From Rostrohypoxylon terebratum (lineage: Eukaryota > Ascomycota > Sordariomycetes > Xylariales > Hypoxylaceae), in NCBI GenBank assembly GCA_022497145.1, contig MU385895.1:124001-188000 (forward strand): a stretch of 64,000 bases of DNA, given 5' to 3'. Under the pieces are notes generated by a model, which saw only the letters and a list, made by a program, of their open reading frames with translations, was not told the DNA's origin and did not search any database. The translations under genes were made by a program, and so were the position numbers. Of this stretch, positions 24,386 through 35,400 are shown piece after piece; position 1 is the first letter of the stretch, and every line of letters starts with the position of its first letter.

Positions 24386-25285
24386 GGTAGCCTCAGTTAT
24401 TTGTTGGAGATGCATGAACATGTTTTGCGTTTGAAATAGAGAGATATTTCTTATGGAACAACCCCAACGGACGTGTTATGGCAAAGGAACGAAAACGGCG
24501 TTACGATGGTTGGGTTGTCTGGTCGACGGAGTCAACTGGACTAAGCGCACTAATACTACGGCTATACTCGATCATACTTTCAGAGATGCGGTGACTAGCC
24601 CGCATCTACTGTAATAAAATATTGCTGTCCAAGTTGTCCGTCGAATTTGTCGGCAAATTGAGAGTTACAACAGTGCGAAGTCTTCAAACCACAGATAGCT
24701 CCAGGCCAGAACTATAAATTAACGGACATGATTTTCATTTCAGATATGCCTTGCTTTTCCGTGATATGGACAACAATTTCAAAATTTTAGCGCTTGTTAC
24801 GGTTTTTCCAAGGTCGACGAACATATTGCCGACTACTTAGGTAAGTACCTAGTATGTATTCATTTCATCACATCATGTCAGGAAGACAAGTATAAGTATC
24901 TTCTCAAAGTCAGGTAAATCTATTAAGAGCAAAATAAATTCTGCTCATGTCTAGCTAACCCTGAGTCGTCTCTCCTGTTTTCTCTTTCCTGCCTAATGGA
25001 ACAAGAACAAAAGTAGTGTCGATGGATGGTACCTCATAAAACGCCGAAGCCCTCTTCCCGGATGCAAGTGTTTTAGCTGCGAGGAAAAAGACGGAACTTT
25101 GGAAAAATCAAACGAAGACACAACGCCGGTATCTTTTTGTCTGTCTGGGAAGGGGGTCCCGCGTTGATGCGACGCGGCGCGATGATGATGCTGCTGCTGC
25201 TGCTGCTGCTTCTTTCGCATCTGCTTCAAGGCTAGACTTTGTCGGAGGGGGTGGGGGTGGGAGTGGGATCGGAGTGGCCACTATA
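24386..25285. other. Intergenic between convergent genes
   Basis: 3' flanks of ISWI (+) and eIF3i (-). A CTG/GCT triplet run lies at about 25190-25211, probably in the eIF3i 3' UTR. No gene recognised. Confidence 0.5.
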
Positions 25286-26569
25286 CTATAAGCGGTTATC
25301 GCGCTCGCGCTCGACCTCGTACTTGAAGTCGAAATATCCCTTGTCGAAGTGGTGGATTCGGACGTAGCCATCTTCTCCGCCGCTTGCGTAGCCCTTGCCC
25401 GTGGGATCCGCTGCTACCGTGTTCTAGCGAGCTATTAGTAAAAAGCAATATAAAGAAATTTGTTGGAACTGAAGGGGCGGATCGTACCAAAGGACCGAAG
25501 TGGCCTCTCACACGACCAATCTCGTCCTCGAAGATCTTGTGGTAGAAACGCGCTTCGAACTTTCCTTGGCGGGCCGCAGTTGTTGTGACATCCATGGCTG
25601 CCTGACCACCACCTAGAATAACGTAGTCCTTCTTCGGTGTGATGCACGCGCTGTTGAGAGGTGTGTCGGAGGGGTAGGTCTTTAGAAGTTCGAGGTCGCG
25701 CGCGGCTATCAGCCGGGCGGTCTTATCCTTGGATGATGTGATGAAGTAAGTGCGGTCTTGAGACCACTGTAGGTCTGTCACTTGCATGTTGAGCTCGTGG
25801 ACGGGAACGTTGTCGAGCTGGTCACCAGTCTGTTATGGTAGCATCTATTAGAAGCCGTAATCATCGCCTGCGATAGATATATGTATATATCCTTGGCTTA
25901 CCTTAGCGTCGTATTGCGAGACGGAGCCATCCTCGTGTCCCGCGATAATGTACTTGTTCAAGTAACTCCAGCCGGCAACGGTAGCTTTGCTCTCATCGCA
26001 AACAATAGTAAGGGCGCGCTCGTCGCTCTGTTCCGCGTCGACTTCGGGTATGATATCGAGAACAACAATGGTTCCGAGATGACCCATGCGCTTCTCTGTA
26101 ACGCCGAGGAGCTGTCGGCCATCGTCGCTGAATTCAACACGCTTCACGGCGGTAGGGAAGTCCCAGGTCTTGAGGCAACGGCCAGTCTTAATCTCCCAGA
26201 GGCGGATGGTGTTGTCGGCGCTACCACTTGCTATGAAAGTAGACGTCGGGTCCACATCCACGGTCCAGATGGCTCCCTGGTGGCCCTTGTATGTTCCTAA
26301 TCGCTCGCCATTATGAGAGAACCACACACAGATCTGCTGGTCCTTGGATACAGAGAAGAGAAGGTCGCCGTCAGGGTTGTATCTGAAGGAGGGAGGAATG
26401 GTTAGCTTGACGATCTCGTCGCGGGGCAATATTATCATCAATAGGTGGGAGAAGGCATACTTGATCTGGGTCAAGGCACGTTCCTAACAAATATCTATTA
26501 GTATACAGCAGTTTAGATACTAGAGATGGGATATATTCTTACGTGGCCTGACAAAAGAATAGGTCTCAT
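25286..26569 (-). CDS. TIF34: Eukaryotic translation initiation factor 3 subunit i
   Basis: eIF3i is a WD40 seven-blade propeller that binds eIF3b and eIF3g in the cytosolic eIF3 complex. Five exons on the minus strand: 26569-26543, 26483-26461, 26382-25902, 25829-25488 and 25423-25286, giving 336 aa, the normal length. Exon 1 encodes only MRPILLSGH; the tiny second exon gives ERALTQIK, so these two are easily missed. All introns have GT..AG ends and phases match. Diagnostic stretches are [51 protein letters not shown] and [14 protein letters not shown]. The end reads GEDGYVRVHHFD-type (here [12 protein letters not shown]). A divergent promoter of about 1 kb is shared with the C1-THF synthase gene. 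Confidence 0.97.
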
Positions 26570-27538
26570 CTTTGCGGTGTCTTGTTTGGTATCTCGTCAC
26601 CTAAAGACAGAGGTGGTGGCTTGTATGGAGTTTTTGAATGATTTGTGCGTGGGGCAAGATTTCGCAGATTTTCGATAACCTATCAGTGTCTTGGACCCCA
26701 CCTACGTCTACTCATAGCCACGTGACCTAGTATAGAATAGGAATCAGAGGACCGCACCAACCAATCACAAGACGTAAAAAAAATCTTAATTCTCTACGTA
26801 GTAAGGACACCACCGAGGGTGCTCCAGAGTCCAGGCAGCCGCCAGGGCGCCATGTACAACACCTTTACCCTTGTAAAGGTAAAATACGCATTGTATCCAC
26901 AATCATCCACAATCAATCAAGGATGCCACGGCGGATGAATTACGTAGATAATGAGACATTGGGTTATTGTTTTTGTTAAAGGGATAGGCTAGACTCCGCG
27001 ATCAGGACAATTCTTTGAGTCATACTTCTCGAGAAAATATCTTTCTACTTTTATGCGTTCCATGAGAAGAGACGGCGACAATGCAACTTTACTTGATGAT
27101 GAGAGGAGATGTGAGAAAGATGGAGTCTATACTACTACACCAACTACTTCTCAGCAGATAGAAATCGGTAATTCTCTGCGACTACCTTCAGCTCTATTTT
27201 ACATCGAGTATAAATTGCTTGGTTCTCTCCTACTCATTTAGTGTTACATTACCTATTGTATTTCCTCATTTTCAAATATTCAAAGGAAGTTATCATGCTC
27301 GATGTTAACCAGGAACCTTCTTCAAACCCTCTTCCTAGTGGTACATTCGGTCTTGCATAGCGCCTGAGCCCTAAAGCAAACTCTATCCATAGTGTGTTAC
27401 GCTACTAGTAGCAAGCACTAATTTGGTTGAGTCTGGTGGACGAGAAAGACGAAAGGACGGAAAGAGACGGCACAGGTTCGGATCAAAGAGCCTACCTGTA
27501 AGAAAATCCAAGAAATCTAAGGAAAATCTAGGGAAAGC
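26570..27538. promoter_or_regulatory. Bidirectional promoter region between eIF3i and C1-THF synthase
   Basis: The two housekeeping genes are divergent, so both promoters must lie here. A CACGTG E-box-like hexamer variant (CCACGTGAC) sits at about 26719-26727. An ATCCACAATC direct repeat is at about 26897-26917. No additional gene is supported. Confidence 0.45.
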
Positions 27539-28027
27539 ATGGCTGGGCTTGAATTAGTTGGAAAATTCCATCCTTCTGCAACTGCAACTCCAAAAGCAGC
27601 GTTGCTTGGAAGGAAGAAGCTCATGTTTCCACAGCTTCGACCAGTTACAGCAGTCACACGCACACGAATAAGTCGGCCGACGAAAACTCCGCTTTGCGGT
27701 TGCGGTTGCGGATCCCGAAAAAGCTGCGGATTCCAGTTGTTTAACGCTAGCTGCGATTTCCCAATCTCAATCTCATCAATTCCATTACCATCATCTTTCA
27801 CCACCCGATTTCCTGCTGACTCACGACAACTCACACAACTCACACAACTCACACAACCCACACAACCCACACAACCCGCTTTCTCATCCTCAGGGTTGGA
27901 TCGGCTAGGTTGTACAAGCTTATTCAGTCGTGCTTCATCAGGAGCCACTCAACAACCGCATCGGTCATTTACCTCACTGTCGCGTGCCTCTTGCAGACCC
28001 TTTTCTAGTTCAGCCAATTACCCCACC
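27539..28027 (+). other. In-frame 5' extension of C1-THF synthase, possible mitochondrial presequence
   Basis: Upstream of the canonical ATG the same frame stays open for 163 codons to an ATG at 27539, with another ATG at 27623. The part next to the canonical start is rich in Arg, Ser and Ala with almost no acidic residues (SLFSRASSGATQQ, then RSFTSLSRASCRPFSSSANY), the composition of a mitochondrial targeting peptide with an RxFSS-like cleavage zone. A 9-base ACTCACACA tandem repeat at 27819-27877 is read in frame. It may be a 5' UTR only, or the N-terminus of a longer mitochondrial isoform. Confidence 0.45.
27819..27877. repeat. 9-bp tandem repeat, unit ACTCACACA
   Basis: About six and a half copies drifting to ACCCACACA. 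The 9-base unit keeps the upstream frame of C1-THF synthase open and would encode repeated Gln-Leu/Pro-Thr. Confidence 0.85.
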
Positions 28028-31000
28028 ATGGCCGCCACCAGGTTGGACGGTACAGCTATTGCGAAGAAGATCCGTGAGAGACTTGCCGCTGAGATAGTCG
28101 AGAAGCAAAAGTCCAATCCAAAGTACCAACCATGCCTCAAGATCATCCAAGGTTGGTGCTTCAAATATCATAATCTTTATTTAACTCTTATACCTGGTTG
28201 GATACTAACGTAGTATTTGGTTCTTAGTCGGTAATCGATCTGATTCATGTGCGTCGTGACTCAACCCAACCAACACCCGTAATCTGCGCCGCAACTAATT
28301 GTCTCACAGCGACTTATGTCCGAATGAAGCTCAAGGCCGCTCAGGAGGTAGGATCTCAATTCTAGTGTCGTCTTTCACATAGTATCTCATGACCTAACAA
28401 CTGTGACTCATAAAAGGCTAATATTACCTGTGAACTTCTTCATTTCCCTGAGGATATCACCGAGGCAGAACTCTTGGCACAATTGCATATCCTGAACAAT
28501 GACCCCGCGGTACACGGCATCCTAGTTCAACTACCCCTTCCTAAGCAAATCGATGAGTACACCATCACTTCTGCCGTGGCAGATGAGAAGGATGTCGATG
28601 GTTTCGGTACTACCAACATTGGCGAGCTTGCCAAGAAGGGTGGCCATCCATTCTTCATCCCGTGTACGCCTAAGGGAGTCATGGTCCTCCTGCAGGAAGC
28701 GGGTGTTGATCTTAAAGGTAAGGATGCCGTAGTCTTAGGCCGAAGCGACATTGTTGGAAGCCCGGTGAGCTACCTGCTCAAGAATGCCGATGCGACTGTC
28801 ACCGTTTGTCATTCGAAGACTCAAGATGTTGCGGAGAAATTGAAGGAGGCGGATATTGTTGTTGCTGCGATTGGCCAGCCTGCCTTCGTAAAAGGAGAAT
28901 GGCTCAAGCCAGGTGCCGTCGTTATTGATGTCGGTACCAACTATATCCCTGATGCATCTAAGAAGTCCGGACAAAGGCTGGTAGGTGACGTCGAATTTGA
29001 GTCGGCCTCTCAGGTGGCTTCATACATCACGCCAGTTCCTGGTGGTGTTGGTCCTATGACTGTCGCGATGTTATTGCAAAATGTTGTCGATGCTACATCT
29101 TTATACTTCGACAAACAAAAGAAGAGGCGTATAGTCCCACTTCCCCTCACTTTACGTACCCCTGTCCCCTCAGACATCGAGGTTTCCAGATCGCAGCCGC
29201 CGAAGCCAGTTACCCGAGTAGCAGAAGAAGTCGGCATTGCGCATCACGAACTAGAGCCATATGGCGCCTATAAAGCCAAAGTTGACCTTAGCTTGTTGAA
29301 GCGATTAGAGCATCGTCGGAATGGACGTTATGTTGTCGTTACCGGCATTACCCCTACCCCGCTGGGTGAAGGAAAATCTACCACAACCATGGGGTTAGCA
29401 CAGGCTCTAGGCGCGCATCTAGGACGTATAACATTCGCAAATGTTCGACAGCCTAGTCAAGGTCCTACTTTTGGCATCAAGGGAGGTGCGGCCGGCGGTG
29501 GATACAGTCAAGTTATACCCATGGATGAATTCAATCTTCATTTGACTGGAGATATACATGCTATTTCAGCAGCTAACAACCTTCTCGCCGCCGCTATCGA
29601 GACCCGTATGTTCCACGAAAACACACAGAAAGATGGTCCTCTTTACCGAAGACTAGTGCCCGCGAAGAACGGAAAGAGGGTTTTTGCTCCCGTCATGTTC
29701 CGCCGACTGAAGAAGTTAGGAATTGACAAAACTAATCCCGATGAACTCACTGAGGATGAGATCCATCGTTTCGCTAGACTCGATATCGACCCCGAGACCA
29801 TTACCTGGCGACGTGTGCTGGATGTTAACGATCGCCACCTACGTGGCGTCACAGTGGGTGTCGCACCGACCGAAAAGGGCCAGAGCCGAGAGACCGGCTT
29901 TGATATCTCTGTGGCTAGTGAGTGTATGGCCATCCTCGCGATGAGCACAAGTCTTGCCGATATGCGGGAAAGACTAGGTCGAATGGTTGTTGCTACGTCG
30001 AGGTCAGGAGACCCAGTCACTTGTGATGACATCGGAGCCGGAGGTGCATTGACCGCTCTCATGAAGGATGCCATCAAGCCCAACTTGATGCAGACATTAG
30101 AGGGAACCCCCGTTTTTGTACATGCTGGACCTTTTGCCAACATTAGCATTGGAAACAGCTCCATTCTTGCCGACAAGATGGCACTCAAGCTGGCAGGTAC
30201 CGAACCCGATGAGGATCACAACACTAAGGCCGGCTTTGCTGTCACCGAAGCTGGTTTCGACTTTACCATGGGAGGCGAGCGTTTCTTCAACATTAAATGC
30301 CGTGCCTCTGGTCTAGTTCCCGATGTTGTTGTTATTGTAGCCACGGTTCGTGCCTTGAAGGTGCACGGTGGCGGTCCGCCTATCGCTCCTGGTGCGCCCC
30401 TAAGCCCCGTGTACAAGGAAGAGAACGTCGAAATCCTAAGAAATGGTTGTGTGAACCTCAAGAAGCACATTGCAAACGCCAAGACTTATGGTTGCCCAGT
30501 CGTAGTGGCCATTAACAAATTCTCGACTGACACAGACGCTGAAATTGCCGTTATCAGAGAGGAGGCCATTGCTGCTGGCGCTGAGGACGCCATCTTGGCG
30601 AACCACTGGGCCGAAGGTGGAAAGGGCGCGATTGATCTTGCCAAGGGGGTGATCGCCGCTTCTGAGAAGCCAAAGGATTTCAAGCTGCTATACGATGTCA
30701 GCGAAGGTACTATCCAACAACGCATGGAGGCAATCTGCCAAAAGATGTATGGTGCCGCCGCCGTCGAATTCAGCGAACTTTCCCAAAAGAAGGTTGACAC
30801 CTACACAAAACAAGGCTTCGGCAACCTCCCTATCTGCGTCGCTAAGACTCAATATTCGCTTTCTCACGACCCGGACCTCAAGGGCGCGCCAACCGGTTTC
30901 ACAGTCCCGATCAGGGATGTGCGGATGGCCGCAGGCGCAGGTTATTTGTGAGTAGATAAATACAATCACTTTCTATAAGAAAATCAGCTAACAATTGCTA

Positions 31001-31110
31001 GGTATGCTCTTGCTGCCGACATCCAAACCATCCCAGGATTGCCTACCGCACCTGGATACTTGAATGTTGACGTCGATACTGAGACGGGTGAAATCGATGG
31101 ACTCTTCTAG
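28028..31110 (+). CDS. ADE3: C1-tetrahydrofolate synthase, trifunctional
   Basis: One polypeptide with methylene-THF dehydrogenase, methenyl-THF cyclohydrolase and formate-THF ligase activities, supplying one-carbon units for purines, thymidylate and formyl-methionine. Exons are 28028-28151, 28228-28248 (21 nt), 28310-28347 (38 nt), 28417-30947 and 31002-31110, giving 940 aa from this ATG, the usual cytosolic length. The small exons restore [21 protein letters not shown], with the Tyr and Lys of the dehydrogenase/cyclohydrolase active site. [17 protein letters not shown] and VIDVGTNY belong to the NADP-binding domain, and [18 protein letters not shown] follows. The ligase domain begins near residue 330 with [20 protein letters not shown] (ATP P-loop). 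The last exon ends GEIDGLF, the conserved C-terminus. The frame is open upstream to 27539, so a mitochondrial isoform is possible. Confidence 0.96.
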
Positions 31111-32433
31111 ACTCGTGGCATTGATGATATTTCATAGTCGTATCAGACCAACACATATACATCTAGATTTACTAGATATAGAACCAAAAAATCGTTGCAT
31201 AGGGTTAGTCCATACACTGGCTTCAACGGATTCAACCAGGTTGGAGCATTTTTCGGCTACGGGGAGTATACGGGATAAACGATGGTTCTGGCAGTCGGCC
31301 AGCACATCGGTGTTTGTTTATATACATCATATCTTCAACAGCAATGTATACCATGGGATTACAGGGGCTGTATATGCCCTGAGAAACTTTTGATTGAAAT
31401 TGATGATTTTATAATTCAAAAGGTTTAGTTGATTGGCATTGATGACCTAACAGTGATTTTCATTAAATGTATCTCCTATTCATCGCTGCCAACCACACTA
31501 TATGAAATATCCTGTCATACCTAGCTGATTAATCCTCATTCAACTGGAAGCTCCTCGAACCGCAGTGCAACGAAACCATCCACATCACGATCATACATCA
31601 TAAACACTCCAGAGGCGCATAGCTAAAGCGTACAAAAAGCACGCATTGTATTTCGCATTATGTTGTAACTACCAACTCAAGTCTCCATCTCCACCTCCGT
31701 CTCCGTTATTCATCGACCTAACACCTCCCCCCCTTACAAATTCCACATAATGCTCTCCGCAGACGACGGATAAAAAACATACGTTAGATAAGCTACTACC
31801 TAGGTACCTCGTAGCGAATCTTCGACCAACCCCCCCCTTTCGTCCTCACATCTCCGATTCCAAACACATCGATGCCTTAAAGAAGCGGCCTCATTCTCGG
31901 GCCCGCGAACTGCTGTATGGATATACCGCTTACCAAAAGATCAGAAGCAGCAACTGCGTTGTAAATAAAAGAACTAAGGTCAAAACCGCGATCATAGTGG
32001 CCTCCCACCCATTTCCACCAACGACCATTTGTGCAATAAATTTTGGAGAAGAAAAAAAGGAATTTCCCGTTTTGAGGGGAAAAAAATATGCCGGTTATTA
32101 CAATCGCTCTATTCTTTCCATGAAAAATATGCCTAAGTATCCATGCTACGAAACTTCCTAGTGGGACGAGGAAGAGGAGAATTGCGTGCCTCGTGAAACT
32201 CGTTGTGGAAAATAAATGTTCTCCTAGTCCTTGATTTTCCTCGGGGTATAGAAAAAGGTAGTAGGTTTAGCTGCAATAGCAAATGCTCGGCGCTAGATTG
32301 ACGTCCAAGAAAGGCTAAAAAAGAACCTTTGATATGTGACGGTTATCATACAAGCGCACGACGATTGGGGGTCCTAAGATCTGTTCAAGGCCATATGATG
32401 TAGCAAACACCTAAAAATAAGATTTATTCGCAT
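31111..32433. other. Intergenic between convergent genes
   Basis: 3' flanks of C1-THF synthase (+) and the Fhl1-like gene (-). Contains a palindromic ACCTAGGTACC at about 31798-31808 and A/C homopolymers near 32050-32090. No gene recognised; a plus frame at 31064-31393 is mainly 3' UTR of C1-THF synthase. Confidence 0.5.
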
Positions 32434-35400
32434 CTAAGCCGGAGAAATAGCCGGTTTCTTGGTTTCGGGTTGCTCCGAATGTGTGCTCCCGGGACCTTCG
32501 TCGAGGTGCCTCTTTTGGCCGGCAATCTGGTCCACAACGCCCGCGCTCGGGGGTGCTGGACTATACACATTAGGCGGAGGTGCTGGGGTAACGATCTTCG
32601 AGTGCTCTACGCCGCCATTGCTATTACTAATGCTATCATCGTGCATTCTCTTCTGCCCTATCTGATCAACGACACCTGCGCTAGGGGGCGCTGGAGCTGA
32701 CAAGTTAGGAGTCGCTACTGGAGTAGGTGCTTTGACCGGTTCGGGTTTGTCGGTGGCTGCCACGCTATTACTCAGCGCATCATCATGCAATCGCCTTTGC
32801 CCGGTAATTTGGTCAACAACGCCTGCGCTTGGCGGCGCCGGGCTAGAAACGTTGTGCGTTGGCTGTGCGATAGTCGAACCGGGCATTGATGGAGAGGCGA
32901 CAACTGAATCCCTGCGGGCGACTGGGGGTCGAGTTATTGGACTGACGCCGGGGCGTGTAATGCCCATTGGGGTTGGGCGTTGAATTGTTACACCAGGGCG
33001 AGCAATTGATGGCGGTGTTGGCTTCGACGTCGCCTGGGATGACTGAGCGTTAGAAACATTGAAAGCCGCTCCGTGGTTACCTTGGGTACCTGATGTAGGC
33101 GTAAATGGTTGTGCTGGAGCCGGTGACGCAGATGGTCCTTGCCTTGAAGCTTGTTGCGACGGTTGAGGTGTAGGTGTTGGTTGGGAAACCGTTGTCGGCA
33201 CAGGTTGTGATTGTAAGCTATATGCTCTTCGCGCATCCGCAATTATCTGCGTTACGGATTTAACCATCAGCCTGTCTGCCTCCTCCCAGCCCTGGATAGG
33301 GCCAGCGTTCGGCAGACCTTGTGCTCGGTTTATGGCCAAGTCCACGATAGCTTCTGCTTGTTCCGTCTTCTTCTTAAGGGCGACAACCATAGTGTCTCGG
33401 AAATTCTTGACCCTCCGCTGTATTTCAGCCTCTAAACTGCCCGCTGGTGCTGGGCTTGGTGTTGGCGCACTCGGTGCTGGCGTCGGTTTTGAAGTAGGAG
33501 TCGCAGCTGGTGCAGGAGAGGCAGACGTTGCTTGCCGCTGTTGCTTAGCTTGCATCTCGCTAATCATGTTTGAGACTGCGTTTATTAGGGTCTTCTCCAT
33601 GTTTTCAAAGGTCGGAGGGACGCTGGAATGGACTGGCAGGCCTCGCGCTCGGCTTATAGCTGAATCAATGATTTGTTCAGCATGCTCGGTCTGCTTCAAA
33701 ATGACTCCTAACATATTTGCCCTGAATTGAGCGATAGCTTTCTCGATCTCTGGTGATAGTGCGGGCCGTATTGTATTATTCGGAATATTTGATATCGTAT
33801 GCTGTGGGTATTGTGATGAAGGCTGTGTGAGGGGTTGCTGCGTCGGTATTGAAGGTATTGCTTGTGTGTTTGACACGGCGGCAACTTCTGATTTGATTGG
33901 TGGATTAATTGGAGGCGGTGGCTTTGCATATGGAGAACTATAGGTGCTCTGCTGTGGATTGTTAGGTTGTCTAGAAAGGTATCCAGCGGGCAGTTGAGCA
34001 GGTGCTGGAGCCTGTGCTGAGTATACTTGCTGGGCGAGTGGTTGCGAGGACGGCGTGGAGAGGGGTTGATTAGACTGGCCATGGGGCTGGTAGCCTGTTT
34101 GTAAGTGTTTGTTGTCAGCCATATAGTTCGGCAAGTTATGGGCATAGCCATGGTTGCTCGTTGGCATATAAGATCCGTTCTGGTAGTATTGCTGGTGCGT
34201 CGGCATGTGCGAGTGAAGGTGTGCTGATCCAAGTTGCCGATCAGGAGAAGTCGGCTTGCGCTTCTTTCCAGCATCAAGCTCCACACCAGGCACGCGAGAC
34301 CATAACCCAGTGCCTTCAGCCTTTTTAAAGGCTTCGTTTCCAATCAAATTATGCCTGACACTGCTTTCCCAACCCTTTGTTTCGGCAGAAAAGTAAAACC
34401 AAGGATATTTGGACATGATCCGTTTATATATTTGCTTAAGCGTAAGTCCGTCTGGAGGTCCATTTGTCAACGCCTCGTCAATCAGAACACCATAATTCTT
34501 CGTCGGCTTCTGTAGCTGCTCCTCGGTAAAGTCTTCCTTGCGGAGTTCTAGTGGTGGCGATTTTGGTCGAACTTTCTTCTCTTTCTTTTCTCTCGCTCGC
34601 CTTTCAGCATCGGAACCTTCTTCGCCTTCTTCTTTCGGCTTTCGCTTGTTGTACTTTCTCTTCTCCTGCTTCTCTCCTTCCTCTGGTAGTGGATTCTTTC
34701 TAGGACGACCCACTGGCCGTTTGATCTTCTCACTCTGTGCCTCTAAAGGCATCTGGGGAAGAGTCTTCTTGGAAGTTTCTTGCATTTGCTTCTTCAGCAG
34801 TCGCCGCTCTCTCTTGGACATAATGCCATCTTTAGGGGGTCGTCCTGGGCCACGCCGCTTGGGGATTTCGGGAGTCATAAATTGAGGGTGAGCTATATCC
34901 TGGATCTCAGAGGATTCGACCATGTCCACCATTGGCTCATCTGCATCATCAGACTGCGCTTCGGCCGCTTCCTGGTCTTCTTCCCGATCTTCCTCTCGGT
35001 CTCCCTCGCCTTCATCAGATACGGCAGGAGGGGTTGGTACGTTTTCGAGATCAGATAATTCCTCGCTCGTATCTCGGAAGTTCTCATGGTCTGAGTGTTC
35101 AAAATCAAAACTCATTTCTTTGCCTCCGATCGACATGCGTTTGCTCGATGTCTCTTCCTCGTGAAACTCCTCGCCACCAGTTTTTCCAGGTTGAACACCG
35201 TTGATTACGAACCTGAATTCGACATCTTTTATTTGAAGCCTGTCTCCACTTCTAAGGGTAACCGGATCATCGAGGCCGTAATGAGTATCGTCACAAAAGA
35301 ATCCGTTCTTGTGAAGTGCAACAGCCTCGAAGACGCCCCTCTTCTCATTGAACTCAACTTTGAGATGCTGTCTTGATATACCACGCGTCTTACTCGCAAT

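Noticed and set aside
29643..30188. 181-codon minus frame over C1-THF synthase
   Set aside because: Antisense shadow of the formate-THF ligase domain.
33708..34343. 211-codon minus frame in another register of the Fhl1-like gene
   Set aside because: Low-complexity His/Gln/Arg text produced by reading the Gln/Pro-rich coding repeat out of frame.
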